Made by a program: the position numbers and the translations under genes. Shown here piece after piece: positions 1 to 10,659 of a DNA stretch of 34,982 nt. This DNA is from Gammaproteobacteria bacterium. GTDB taxonomy: Bacteria; Pseudomonadota; Gammaproteobacteria; Xanthomonadales; Wenzhouxiangellaceae. The stretch spans positions 1-34,982 of the forward strand of contig JAAAPE010000088.1 in NCBI GenBank assembly GCA_009908385.1, written 5' to 3'. How positions within the stretch are numbered: the first letter of the stretch is position 1; each line of letters begins with the position of its first letter. The notes under the pieces were generated by a model. The model was not told the origin of the DNA, did not search any database, and worked only from the letters and a program-made list of their open reading frames with translations.

Positions 1-1
1 C

Positions 2-3000
2 TATGATTTCACCGTCGAGGAGACCAACGGCGAGGACCCGGAGGGCCACGGCACGCACGTCGCGTCGACGGCGGCCGGCATTCCCCTGCAGTACACGCTC
101 GGTTCGACCGGCGACTTCCTCTACCGGACCACGGGCGTGGCGCCGCATGCCAACATCGTGTCCTACAAGGTCTGCTACAAGGATCATCCGACCAACGACG
201 ATCTCGACGACAGCTGCGAGACCAGCGCCATCCTCGATGCCTGGGACCAGGTGGTCGAGGACGGCGTCGACGTGGTCAACTATTCCATCGGCAGTTCCGC
301 CTTCGATCCCTGGCAGGGCGCTGCTCCGCTGCTCAACATGTGGTCGGCCGGCATTCCCTTCGTGACCTCTGCGGGAAACGAGGGGCCCGGCGAAGGTACC
401 GTCGGCTTTCCCGCCAACGCGCCCTGGGCCTTCGCGGTGGGGAGTTCGACCCACGGTCGCCTGACCGGCAACGCCGTGACGGTGGCCGGCGTTTCCGACA
501 TCTTCGTCACCTACGGCAGCGGTCCGTCGCTCCAGTCGGACCTGACCGCGCCGGTGGTGTCCGCCGAGTCGGTCGCCAGCGACATGTTCGGCTGCTCGGC
601 CTTCCCGTCGGGTTCCATGGACGGCGCCGTCGCCTTGATCCAGAGAGGCGGTTGCCTGTTCGTCGACAAGGTGTCGAATGCCGCCAACGCCGGCGCGGTT
701 GCCGTGCTGGTCTACAACAACGTCGACGGTGCGCCGATCGTCATGGGCGGACTCGAGGGCACGAGCATTCCCGCGGCGATGATGGACCTCGACAGCGGTG
801 AGGACGCCCGGATCGCCATTTCCCAGGCCTCGAGCCCGACGGCGACCCTGTCGTCTGAAGGTTTCGCGACCGACAACGCCGCCTGGCGCGACTACGTCTC
901 CGACTTCAGTGCCCGGGGCCCGGTGACCGAGCCCGAAGGCATCATGAAGCCCAATGTCGTCGCTCCGGGCGCGAACATCCTCGCCGGCTGGTTCGACGGC
1001 GAAAACTCGATCGCCTTCTCCAGCGGCACCTCGATGGCGAGCCCCCACGCCGCCGGCTCGATTGCCCTGCTGAAGTCCCTCAACCCCGACTGGACGCCGG
1101 ATATCCTCCAGTCGGTGCTGGAGACCACGGCCCAGAGCGATCCGCTGCGGTGGAACAACGGGCCGGCCGGGATCATCGACCGCGGCGCCGGGCGCATTCG
1201 CGTGGACCGTGCGGCCCGGGCGGGGCTCTACCTGCCCGTCACCCGCGACCAGTTCGAAGCCGCCGATCCTTCTGAAGGCGGCGACCCGCGCGAGCTCAAC
1301 CTGGCCGGGATGTGGGATGCCGAGTGCAGTCCCTCGTGCACGTTCACCCGGACGGTGCGGGCGCTGGGGCAGGGGAGCTGGAACGTCTCGGTGGAAAGCG
1401 ACCTGCCCGTGTCGGTCAGCCCGGAGAGCTTCAGCCTGAACGAGGGCGAGAGCCAGCAGATCGAGGTCACCGTGGAGACCGGCGGCCTGTTCGCCAACAC
1501 CGTGGGCGAGGGCGAGGTCTTCCTGACCCCGACCAGCGGCGGTTTCGTCGAGCAGAAGCTCACGTTGGGCGTGAAGGTCACTCCGGTCGAGCTGCCGGAG
1601 GCGCTGTCGCTTTCGGTGGGCAGCAACCGCGGCAGCCATCGCTTCACGGTGCCGTCTGGCCCCCTGCCCGAGCCCGTGTTCCGCAGCTCGCCCCTGATCG
1701 AACCGATCCGCGAGTCCTTCTCGCTCGAGCAGGATCCCTCCCCGGGCTCGCCCTACCAGGGCAGTGGGCGCGCGACCTTCCTCTACGACGTTCCCGAAGA
1801 CGCGCTGCTCGTCTACGCGGAGACGGCTTTCTCCGATGCCGACGACATCGATCTCTATGTCGGGCGCGACGACAACGGCAACGGAATCGCGAACTCCGGC
1901 GAGGAGGTTTGCCGCTCGATCAGTGCCAACGAGCTCGAGCGCTGCCTGATCGAAGCGCCCCAGGCCGGCACCTGGTGGATCATGGTGCAGAACTGGCAGG
2001 CCTCGGCGACCGGCGCCGACGACGATGTCGATCTCGACGTGGCGATTCTGGCCGAAACCAGCGGAACCTCGCTGGTCGCCTCCGGCCCCGGTCGTCACGA
2101 CGGCGGTGACCTGTCGGTCGACATCCACTGGGACCAGCCGGCGATGCGCCGGGGCCGGACCCGTATCGGCGCCGTGGGCTTCAGCAGCACCCCGGACGAT
2201 CCGAACGACCTCGGCGTCCTGCCCGTACTGATCACCCGAAACAGCGACAACACACCCGAACCGACCGCACTGTTCGAGGACGAGGCGCGCTGGGTGCCCG
2301 TGCCGGGCAATGCCGCTCACGACCGCTTGTTCGTCGACGTGCCCCCGTCGGCCACGCGGCTGGTCATTCAGGTCGAAGGAGACGATGGCGTCGACGCGGC
2401 ACTTCACCGCGTCGGCTTCGACGAAATCGCGGGGCACGCGCCCGGCACGCCGCCGGCGCCCGGAGGCGATCCGCTGGCCGGTGGTTCAGGCTCGGGAGCG
2501 GGGATCGACCTGTCATATCCCAGCGTCACCGGCGCCGGTCTCGATCCGGGTCGCTACTACATCGTGCTCGAGAACAACGCTTCCCAGGAACGCCTGGTCA
2601 AGGTGGCCGTCTCGATCCAGGAAACCGGCCCGGTCCTGCCGCGCTTCGGGCTGTGGAGCCCGCTCGACCGGAGCATCTTCCAGGGCTTTGAATGGAGCGC
2701 GGGCGCGGCCGGCGTGATCGTCTGGTACAGCTACGACGATCAGGGGCTGCCGGTGTTCTACAACGCCGTCGCCGGAATCGAGAACGGGCGCTCGACCTGG
2801 GCCGCAGATCTGCTGCGAACGACCAGCATCGGGACGCGCAACAACGTCGACACGGTCGGACGCATCGCGATCACGGCGCTGTCTCCGGACGACATGATCG
2901 TCGCCTGGCGCCTTAACGGCGCGCACGGCTCCGAGCGGCTCACGCCCGATATCTCCACGACCTGTCCGGAAGTCGGTGGCGAGCCGGTCAGCTACACCGG

Positions 3001-3361
3001 CCACTGGTACTCGCCCGCCGGTGCGCAGGGCGGCACGACCATGATCGTGACCGCCGAGGCGCAGGCGCAAGTCCGCTACTACTTCGACGCGCTCGGCGTC
3101 GGACGCTGGGTGATCACGACCGACGCCGCCGGCGGCGGCCCGCTCGCCGAGCAGCTCGACGTGCTCGAACTTCGCGGCTTCTGTCCGAACTGCGAACAGG
3201 GTGAAGTCACCATCGAGACGGTGGGCAGCTATGTTCGCATGTTCGACAGCGAGGACAGCGGCACCGAGATCCTGGAGTTCGAGTCCCGCCCGCCGCTGAA
3301 CGAGAGCTACTCGACCGAAGTGCCGATCAGCAAGCTGACCTCGCGACTCGGGTGCATGTAG
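2..3361 (+). CDS. Secreted subtilisin-like (S8) protease with inserted PA domain and PPC domain, 5' partial
   Basis: Extracellular serine endopeptidase; the start and catalytic Asp lie upstream of the window. About 1119 residues are visible, open from base 2. The His motif GHGTHVAS has catalytic His at bases 47-49, the oxyanion Asn lies in TSAGNEGPG near residue 125, and catalytic Ser lies in GTSMASPHAAG at bases 1031-1033 (visible residue 344). Between Asn and Ser sits a PA (protease-associated) insert, about residues 195-278, with the typical IQRGGCLF and NAGAVAVLVYNN stretches. A fibronectin-like region follows. Next is a pre-peptidase C-terminal (PPC) type domain, about residues 588-690, rich in Asp (DADDIDLYVG). 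The tail, about residues 880-1110, has W-Y and G-H-W-Y-S-P motifs like those of the metalloprotease at 21341-23569. This is the lactocepin/plant-subtilase arrangement. The natural substrate is unknown. Confidence 0.93.
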   Translation, partial: YDFTVEETNGEDPEGHGTHVASTAAGIPLQYTLGSTGDFLYRTTGVAPHANIVSYKVCYKDHPTNDDLDDSCETSAILDAWDQVVEDGVDVVNYSIGSSAFDPWQGAAPLLNMWSAGIPFVTSAGNEGPGEGTVGFPANAPWAFAVGSSTHGRLTGNAVTVAGVSDIFVTYGSGPSLQSDLTAPVVSAESVASDMFGCSAFPSGSMDGAVALIQRGGCLFVDKVSNAANAGAVAVLVYNNVDGAPIVMGGLEGTSIPAAMMDLDSGEDARIAISQASSPTATLSSEGFATDNAAWRDYVSDFSARGPVTEPEGIMKPNVVAPGANILAGWFDGENSIAFSSGTSMASPHAAGSIALLKSLNPDWTPDILQSVLETTAQSDPLRWNNGPAGIIDRGAGRIRVDRAARAGLYLPVTRDQFEAADPSEGGDPRELNLAGMWDAECSPSCTFTRTVRALGQGSWNVSVESDLPVSVSPESFSLNEGESQQIEVTVETGGLFANTVGEGEVFLTPTSGGFVEQKLTLGVKVTPVELPEALSLSVGSNRGSHRFTVPSGPLPEPVFRSSPLIEPIRESFSLEQDPSPGSPYQGSGRATFLYDVPEDALLVYAETAFSDADDIDLYVGRDDNGNGIANSGEEVCRSISANELERCLIEAPQAGTWWIMVQNWQASATGADDDVDLDVAILAETSGTSLVASGPGRHDGGDLSVDIHWDQPAMRRGRTRIGAVGFSSTPDDPNDLGVLPVLITRNSDNTPEPTALFEDEARWVPVPGNAAHDRLFVDVPPSATRLVIQVEGDDGVDAALHRVGFDEIAGHAPGTPPAPGGDPLAGGSGSGAGIDLSYPSVTGAGLDPGRYYIVLENNASQERLVKVAVSIQETGPVLPRFGLWSPLDRSIFQGFEWSAGAAGVIVWYSYDDQGLPVFYNAVAGIENGRSTWAADLLRTTSIGTRNNVDTVGRIAITALSPDDMIVAWRLNGAHGSERLTPDISTTCPEVGGEPVSYTGHWYSPAGAQGGTTMIVTAEAQAQVRYYFDALGVGRWVITTDAAGGGPLAEQLDVLELRGFCPNCEQGEVTIETVGSYVRMFDSEDSGTEILEFESRPPLNESYSTEVPISKLTSRLGCM

Positions 3362-3371
3362 CGTTTTATCG

Positions 3372-3409
3372 CCGCCGCCGGCCGAGTGCTCGACCTCGGC
3401 CGGCGGCGG
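3372..3409. terminator. Perfect 15-bp hairpin after the subtilase gene
   Basis: Two perfect 15-base GC-rich arms (3372-3386 and 3395-3409) enclose an 8-base loop, starting 10 bases after the protease stop codon. No T-run follows on either strand, so it is not a classical intrinsic terminator. It may stabilise the mRNA 3' end or act with Rho. It separates the protease from the downstream glycosyltransferase pair. Confidence 0.5.
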
Positions 3410-3451
3410 GCCCCGCACCGAGCAACGATTAGCCCACTGCCGTTCCGAGCC

Positions 3452-4195
3452 ATGATCAGAAATCACAAGGTCGTCGTGGTCATGCCCGCCTACAACGCGG
3501 TGCGGACGCTCGAGCAGACCCTCGACGAAATTCCGCGCGACATCGTCGACGAGATCGTGTTGGTCGACGACGCGAGCCAGGACGAGACCGCCGAACTGGC
3601 GCGCTCGCTCGGCATCGAGCACGTCATTCGACACGATCGCAACCGCGGTTACGGCGGCAACCAGAAGACCTGCTACCGCAAGGCGCTTGATCTCGGTGCC
3701 GACATCGTGATCATGCTCCATCCCGACTACCAGTACAGCCCGCGCCTGATTCCGGCGATGGCCGAGCTGGTGGCCAGCGGCCTGTTCCCGGTGGTTCTCG
3801 GTTCGCGCATCCTCGGCGGCGGCGCAATCCGAGGGGGCATGCCGTTCTACAAGTACGTCGCCAATCGGTTGCTGACCCTGTTCGAGAACGTCTGCACCGG
3901 TGCCAAGCTCTCGGAGTATCACACCGGCTATCGCGCCTATTCCGCCCGGGTGCTCGGAGAGATCGATCTCGAGGCCAACTCGGACGACTTCGTGTTCGAC
4001 AACCAGTTGCTGGCCCAGGTGCTCGGGCACGGTCACCGTATCGGTGAAGTGACCTGCCCGACCCACTACTTCGGCGACGCCTCGTCGATCAATTTCCGCC
4101 GTTCTGTGACCTACGGGCTGGGCGTGATCGGCGTTTCTCTGGGTTTCATGCTCGGTCGCGCCGGGCTGTTGAGGTCGCGGTTCTTCGCCGAGTGA
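3452..4195 (+). CDS. Family 2 glycosyltransferase, polyprenyl-phosphate mannose/glucose synthase type
   Basis: A 247-residue GT-A fold transferase of the DPM1/polyprenyl-phosphate glycosyltransferase group. It should transfer a sugar from a nucleotide sugar to a lipid phosphate at the inner membrane. The N-terminus carries VVVVMPAYNA, then the nucleotide-binding VDDASQDET. The acidic metal-site region is LHPDYQYSP, which matches the DPDxQ-like site of this family. No C-terminal membrane anchor like that of ArnC/GtrB is seen, so it resembles the soluble DPM1 form. ATG at 3452 is chosen because the conserved domain begins four residues later; an upstream in-frame ATG would add an arginine-rich stretch with no domain. 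The next gene begins inside its stop codon (GTGA overlap), so the two are very likely made together: lipid-linked donor synthesis followed by use. The sugar cannot be read from sequence. Confidence 0.88.
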   Translation: MIRNHKVVVVMPAYNAVRTLEQTLDEIPRDIVDEIVLVDDASQDETAELARSLGIEHVIRHDRNRGYGGNQKTCYRKALDLGADIVIMLHPDYQYSPRLIPAMAELVASGLFPVVLGSRILGGGAIRGGMPFYKYVANRLLTLFENVCTGAKLSEYHTGYRAYSARVLGEIDLEANSDDFVFDNQLLAQVLGHGHRIGEVTCPTHYFGDASSINFRRSVTYGLGVIGVSLGFMLGRAGLLRSRFFAE

Positions 4196-5844
4196 GGGCC
4201 TCGTTCTCCCAGGCCGTCGATCGTTCGGTGCCCCTGGCCTGGGTGCTCGTCGTGGTCGCCGGGTTGGCGCTTCGGCTCTGGCAGCTCGAGGCGCAGATCC
4301 TCATCGACGACGAGTGGCACGCCATTCACCGGTTGATGCAGGCCGGCTACCGCGACATCCTGCTGTCGCTCGGCCACGCTGATTACAGCATCCCACTGAC
4401 CCTGCTTTTCCGCTGGCTGGCGGAGAACGCAGTCCTCAACGATTGGCTTCTGCGGGCGCTGCCCCTGAGCTTCGGGCTGGCGACGATCGTGCTCGTCCCG
4501 CGCCTGCTTTCACCCTGGCTGGATACCCGCGAGCAGTTGGTGCTCGCGGCGCTGATTGCCGTATCCCCGCTGCTGATTCACTTCTCGCGCTACGTTCGCC
4601 CCTATTCGATGACCGTGCTGCTGGGATTCGTCGCCATGGTGATGCTGTGGCGCTGGTGGCACGATGGGGGTCGGTGGCGCGGCCTGCTGTTCGCGGTCTG
4701 TGCCGTTCTGGCGGCCTGGCTGCACGCCTTGACGGCGCTGTTCACCGGCGCAGCCCTGCTGTGGCTGACCGGCGCGGGACTGGTTCGCTGGCACCGTGGT
4801 GAGGGCACGAGGGATCTCCTGCGCGTCCTGGCACTCGGCGGGGCGACGACCCTGGCCTGTTGCGCCCTCGTCCTGCCGCCGCTTCTGAGCGACCCGCACT
4901 CGATCGCCGTCAAGGCCGGCAAGCACCGGATCGGCGGCGAAACGCTGCTGCGCTCCTGGGAGCTGGTCCTGGGCGTCGGCAGCCCGTGGCTGGGGGCGGT
5001 ATTGGCCGTGCCCGTGCTCGCCGGAATGGTCGAGCTCGGTCGGCGGGCGCCCGGGTTCCTGGCCTACTGGCTGTGGATGCTGCTGTTCTCGGTGGCGGCG
5101 CTCCAGGCGATCGGTCCGGAGTGGATTCTCAATGCGCTCGTCCTGGTGCGCTATACCGCGGTCGCCCAGCCGTTCGTCCTGGCCCTGGCGGCAGTCGGCC
5201 TCGTGGTGGGTTCGAAGCGCCTGCTGGCGCTAGCCGGCGCTCCCGCGGCCGGCCCCGCGGCGATGCTGGCCGCTCTCGCGGCCGTTGCGGGCCTGTTCCT
5301 GGCCGGGCCATTGCCAACCGTCTACAGCGGGGTCAACCAGTTCACCAACTCGGTGCGTTACCAGCTCGACTACGATTTCGAGCGCAGCGTCTACCACGAG
5401 CTGATGGGTGACCTCGAATTGCCCGAGGCCTATCGCCGCATGGCCGCCGAGCCCGGCGACTGGGAGATCGTCGAGACGGCCTGGCACTTCGAGTCTCACA
5501 ATACGCCGATCCACCAGTTCCAGATCGAGCACCGGATGCCCATCCGGATCGGCATGATCAGCGGCCTGTGCACGGACTTCACCTGGGGTGAGCTCGAGCC
5601 CGACAGCGATCAGGATATCCGCCTGTCGCGCATGGTCTTCCTCTCCGAGCTGCTGGAGCGGGAACGGCGCGACAACCTGTTCGTGGTGTTTCATCGGCGG
5701 CCGCATTTCGAACACAGCCGCGAGCTGCCCGATCTTTCCGCCTGCATCGCGGCCTTCCGCGAGCGCTTCGGGGCGCCCTGGTTCGAGTCCGATGGCCGGG
5801 TCGTGTTCAGGCTTCCGGGGTCAGCCCCGGCAGGCGATGCCTGA
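4192..5844 (+). CDS. GT-C fold membrane glycosyltransferase (GT39/ArnT-like)
   Basis: A 550-residue polytopic membrane protein. It has an N-terminal membrane helix (about residues 14-32), then DDEWHAIH at residues 39-46, which fits the acidic first-periplasmic-loop motif of GT-C enzymes that use polyprenyl-phosphate sugars. About nine further hydrophobic segments follow to residue ~385, then a soluble C-terminal domain of ~160 residues containing ETAWHFESHNTP. The GTG start overlaps the stop of the upstream GT2 gene by four bases, so translational coupling is expected; the pair forms a donor-synthase plus membrane-transferase unit, acting on glycans or proteins on the periplasmic face. The acceptor is unknown. 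Its last 38 bases overlap the end of the convergent TVP38 gene. Family-level assignment is good; subfamily is inference. Confidence 0.85.
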   Translation: MRASFSQAVDRSVPLAWVLVVVAGLALRLWQLEAQILIDDEWHAIHRLMQAGYRDILLSLGHADYSIPLTLLFRWLAENAVLNDWLLRALPLSFGLATIVLVPRLLSPWLDTREQLVLAALIAVSPLLIHFSRYVRPYSMTVLLGFVAMVMLWRWWHDGGRWRGLLFAVCAVLAAWLHALTALFTGAALLWLTGAGLVRWHRGEGTRDLLRVLALGGATTLACCALVLPPLLSDPHSIAVKAGKHRIGGETLLRSWELVLGVGSPWLGAVLAVPVLAGMVELGRRAPGFLAYWLWMLLFSVAALQAIGPEWILNALVLVRYTAVAQPFVLALAAVGLVVGSKRLLALAGAPAAGPAAMLAALAAVAGLFLAGPLPTVYSGVNQFTNSVRYQLDYDFERSVYHELMGDLELPEAYRRMAAEPGDWEIVETAWHFESHNTPIHQFQIEHRMPIRIGMISGLCTDFTWGELEPDSDQDIRLSRMVFLSELLERERRDNLFVVFHRRPHFEHSRELPDLSACIAAFRERFGAPWFESDGRVVFRLPGSAPAGDA

Positions 5845-6514
5845 GCAGCCAGGACACAGAAATCAGTGCCACCACCCCGAGCATGGGCAGGCCGATGGCC
5901 GGTTCCAGCAGCAGCGCGGGCGACAATACCTCGCGCGCCTCGAGCAGCGTGTCCAGGCTCGAGCCGACGCTGCTGTAGACGATGGCGGAGGGGGTCAGCC
6001 CGACCAGGGAAGCGATCAGGAATCGGGTGAAATCGATTCGCGTGATCGCCGCGCCGGCGTTGACCGCGAAGCAGGGAGCGACCGGCACGATGCGTAACAG
6101 GGTGACGTAGAAGATGGCGTTCCGGTCCATGATCTCGAAGATCATCCGGGCCCGTCCCTCGCGCAGGAACCTGCTGTCCTCCCGGACCTTCAGCAAGCGC
6201 ATCAGGCCGAAGGTGAGTGCCGCGCCGAGGGTCATGCCGGCCAGCGCCGCGGCCGAGCCGACACCGGCTCCGAAGAGGAAGCCCCCCGCGATGGTGAATA
6301 CGGTGGCCGCCGGCAGGGTGGCGGTAATCAGCACGGCGAACGCCATCATGTAGATCACCACGCCGGGCCAGTAGTGGCTGGAGACCACGCCCTCGAGCTG
6401 CCCGATCAGCTTCAGGACGCTGGCCTGCCCGAGATCGGTCAGTGCCACGGCAAAGGCCAGTACGACCGATAGGGCGAGCGCGCCGATGGCCAGTTTGATG
6501 CGCTTGTGCCGCAT
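5807..6514 (-). CDS. TVP38/TMEM64 (DedA/VTT-type) membrane protein
   Basis: A 235-residue inner-membrane protein of the TVP38/TMEM64 group, part of the VTT/DedA superfamily whose members are linked to lipid scrambling and envelope homeostasis. Visible features are an N-terminal helix (residues 7-25), the TLPAATVFTIAGGFLFG segment typical of the family, then a basic loop, FYVTLLRIVPVAPCFAVN with its conserved R-x-x-P, and two C-terminal helices. The ATG at 6514 lies 5 bases after the kynU stop, so the two genes form an operon. The open frame continues far upstream inside kynU in another phase; that extension is a shadow and not part of this protein. The 3' end overlaps the convergent GT-C gene by 38 bases. 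Exact substrate is unknown. Confidence 0.88.
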   Translation of the reverse strand: MRHKRIKLAIGALALSVVLAFAVALTDLGQASVLKLIGQLEGVVSSHYWPGVVIYMMAFAVLITATLPAATVFTIAGGFLFGAGVGSAAALAGMTLGAALTFGLMRLLKVREDSRFLREGRARMIFEIMDRNAIFYVTLLRIVPVAPCFAVNAGAAITRIDFTRFLIASLVGLTPSAIVYSSVGSSLDTLLEAREVLSPALLLEPAIGLPMLGVVALISVSWLLRHRLPGLTPEA

Positions 6515-6519
6515 TCGAT

Positions 6520-7782
6520 TCAGCGCCTGTCGGCGGCCAGCAGTCGGCCGGTCAGCTCGACGAAGCGCTCCACGTCCTCGTAATCGTTGTACAGGGGTGC
6601 CGGCGCCACCCGGATGATGTCTGGGGCGCGCCAGTCGCATGTGACACCGTGGGCCTCGAGTCGTTCGAAAAGACGACGGCCGGCCGACTCGCCGGCGTCC
6701 AGTCGAAGCGACAGCTGGCAACCGCGCCGGTGCGGTTCGAGCGGCGTGATGATGTCGATCTCCCCGTCCAGCCGTTCGTGCAGCAGATGCGCCAGATGCC
6801 CGCTGAGGTCGAGCGAGGCCTGCCTGAGGGCCGGGATGCCGCCGGCGTCCTCGAACAGCTGCAGCGACGCCAGCAGCGGGGCCGTGGCCAGGATCGGGAG
6901 GGTGGAGAGCTGCCAGCCGGCCGCGCCAGCCTCGGGGCGGAATCGCGGTCGCATCTGGAATCGCGTCTGGACATCCTGCCCCCACCAGCCGGCCAGCCGA
7001 GGTCCGTCGAAGCGGGCATGACGTTCGTGCACGAACAGCCCGGCGATCGCACCAGGCCCGGCGTTGAGGTACTTGTAGCTGCACCAGACCGCGAAATCGG
7101 GGCCGTCGTCGTGCAGGTTCAGCGGGACGTTGCCCACCGCGTGGGCCAGGTCGAGACCGACGGCCGCGCCGGCCTTCGCCGCCGCCCGGCAGATGCGGGC
7201 GGTGTCGAAGACCTGGCCTGTGGCGTACTGCACGCCGGGCCAGAGCACCAGCGCGACCTGGTCGCCGTAGCGCTCGAGATAGTCCTCGAGATCCTCTTCG
7301 TGCAGCAGGCCGTCGCGGCGCGGCGCCAGTTCGACCACGTCGTGATCCGGATCGAGACCGTGCAGGTGAACCTGGGAGGCGACGGCGTAACGGTCGGACG
7401 GGAAGCTCCCTTTCTCGACCAGGATGCGGCGTCGCTTGCCCCGCGGGCGATAGAAGCTGATCAGCATCTGGTGCAGGTTGGCCGTCAGCGTTCCCGTGGC
7501 AACGACCTCGGTCTCCTTCGCGCCGCACAGCCGTGCCAGAGGCGCCGTCAGCAGCTCGTGGTATTCGGTCCAGGCGGTGGGTCCGTCGAAATGACCGGCC
7601 ACGCCCAGGCGCGCCCAGCGTTCCAGCTCGGCGTCGACGGCGTCGACCGCGGCCTTCGGCTGCGCGCCGAGCGAGTTGCCGCACAGGTAGATGCCCGGCT
7701 GGCCGGCGCCGCCGTCCGGAATCCGGAAGCGTTCGCGGAACTGGCCGGGCGTGAAGGCAGGTTCTGGCTGGGTCTGGGTCAT
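6520..7782 (-). CDS. kynU: Kynureninase
   Basis: A 420-residue PLP-dependent hydrolase splitting L-kynurenine to anthranilate and L-alanine (and 3-hydroxykynurenine to 3-hydroxyanthranilate) in cytosolic tryptophan catabolism or NAD synthesis. Family signatures are [12 protein letters not shown] near the N-terminus, [17 protein letters not shown] and the PLP-lysine segment [13 protein letters not shown] with Lys at residue 237. Length fits the family (about 410-430). ATG at 7782 is preferred over an in-frame GTG at 7845 because the extra 21 residues show no conservation I can recognise. No other kynurenine pathway gene (tryptophan dioxygenase, formamidase, hydroxylase) is in the window. It is divergent from queA and co-oriented, 5 bases apart, with the TVP38 gene. 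Confidence 0.95.
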   Translation of the reverse strand: MTQTQPEPAFTPGQFRERFRIPDGGAGQPGIYLCGNSLGAQPKAAVDAVDAELERWARLGVAGHFDGPTAWTEYHELLTAPLARLCGAKETEVVATGTLTANLHQMLISFYRPRGKRRRILVEKGSFPSDRYAVASQVHLHGLDPDHDVVELAPRRDGLLHEEDLEDYLERYGDQVALVLWPGVQYATGQVFDTARICRAAAKAGAAVGLDLAHAVGNVPLNLHDDGPDFAVWCSYKYLNAGPGAIAGLFVHERHARFDGPRLAGWWGQDVQTRFQMRPRFRPEAGAAGWQLSTLPILATAPLLASLQLFEDAGGIPALRQASLDLSGHLAHLLHERLDGEIDIITPLEPHRRGCQLSLRLDAGESAGRRLFERLEAHGVTCDWRAPDIIRVAPAPLYNDYEDVERFVELTGRLLAADRR

Positions 7783-7903
7783 CGCTTCAGGTTCCGTGGC
7801 AGGGGTGAGGATAGCCGGATTCCGCGTCGTCCGAAACCCGGGCACAGGTTCGACGCCGGCGCGTTGGCGCCGCGTGAAGCGCCCGCCTGCGCGGTGGGGC
7901 GGC

Positions 7904-7909
7904 TACAAT
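7904..7909 (+). promoter_or_regulatory. Candidate -10 element for queA
   Basis: TACAAT lies 27 bases before the queA ATG in the kynU-queA divergent gap. No convincing -35 box sits at the usual distance. The same C-T-A-C-A-A-T word precedes the genes at 17189 and 27180, which supports it as a promoter element in this genome. Confidence 0.45.
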
Positions 7910-7936
7910 GTCGCCCTGTTCGATGGGCCGTTCGCA

Positions 7937-10128
<2,192 letters not shown>

Positions 10129-10136
10129 CGCCGCAA

Positions 10137-10160
10137 GGGCCGGGCCGGCGCTCCCGGCCC
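10137..10160 (+). terminator. GC-rich hairpin between tgt and yajC
   Basis: Arms 10137-10144 (GGGCCGGG) and 10153-10160 (CCCGGCCC) enclose an 8-base loop, 9 bases after the tgt stop. No T-run follows, so it may attenuate rather than end transcription before yajC. The rest of the 147-base gap holds an AATAAT word near 10201 but no clear promoter. Confidence 0.35.
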
Positions 10161-10275
10161 GTCGCAGGGCAGCGGTGTGGCCGAGCCCGGTCAGCTGTGC
10201 AATAATTGCGCGTTTGTATCGCGCAGCGATAGACCCCAAGTAATTTCAGACGCCAACAGCCCAAGGTAAAGCATC

Positions 10276-10608
10276 ATGGATTTTCTGATTTCCAGCGCCA
10301 TGGCGCAGGACGCGGCGGCCCAGGGCCCGTCCATGCTCGGCAGCCTGCTGCCGCTGATTCTGATCGTCGTCATCTTCTGGTTCCTGCTCATTCGACCGCA
10401 GATGAAGCGCAACAAGCAGCACCGCGAACTCGTGGCCGGACTGTCGGTCGGCGACGAAGTCGTGAGTGCCGGCGGCATGCTGGGCAAGATCACGGAGGTG
10501 GGCGAGAGCTTCGTCTCCGTAGAGCTGGCCGACGGCGTCGTCATCAAGCTGCAGAAGCATTCCGTCGCGCAGGTCGTGCCCAAGGGCACTTACGATTCGC
10601 CCAACTGA
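10276..10608 (+). CDS. yajC: Preprotein translocase accessory subunit YajC
   Basis: A 110-residue single-span inner-membrane protein of the SecDF-YajC complex that assists Sec-dependent export. One membrane helix covers about residues 16-38 (LLPLILIVVIFWFLLIRP), followed by the family motif RPQMKRNKQHRELV and a soluble beta domain with GDEVVSAGGMLGKI. An AAGG sequence lies about 10 bases before the ATG at 10276. Length matches E. coli YajC (110). It sits in its usual place just upstream of secD. Confidence 0.97.
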   Translation: MDFLISSAMAQDAAAQGPSMLGSLLPLILIVVIFWFLLIRPQMKRNKQHRELVAGLSVGDEVVSAGGMLGKITEVGESFVSVELADGVVIKLQKHSVAQVVPKGTYDSPN

Positions 10609-10659
10609 TCGCGTTGGCCGCCTGAACAGACACAAGAAACTGAAAACCGAGTTCGCCTC

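Noticed and set aside
2513-4066. Long minus-strand frame opposite the subtilase and GT2 genes
   Set aside because: It crosses two well-supported plus-strand genes and their intergenic hairpin and has no recognisable motif.
5807-7684. Apparent 625-residue fusion of TVP38 with an upstream domain
   Set aside because: The upstream part is arginine-rich and lies out of phase inside kynU; the real TVP38 start is the ATG at 6514.
10207-10225. Small TGCGCG/CGCGCA hairpin upstream of yajC as a regulator or riboswitch
   Set aside because: A 6-base stem is expected by chance at this GC content and no conserved switch features were seen.
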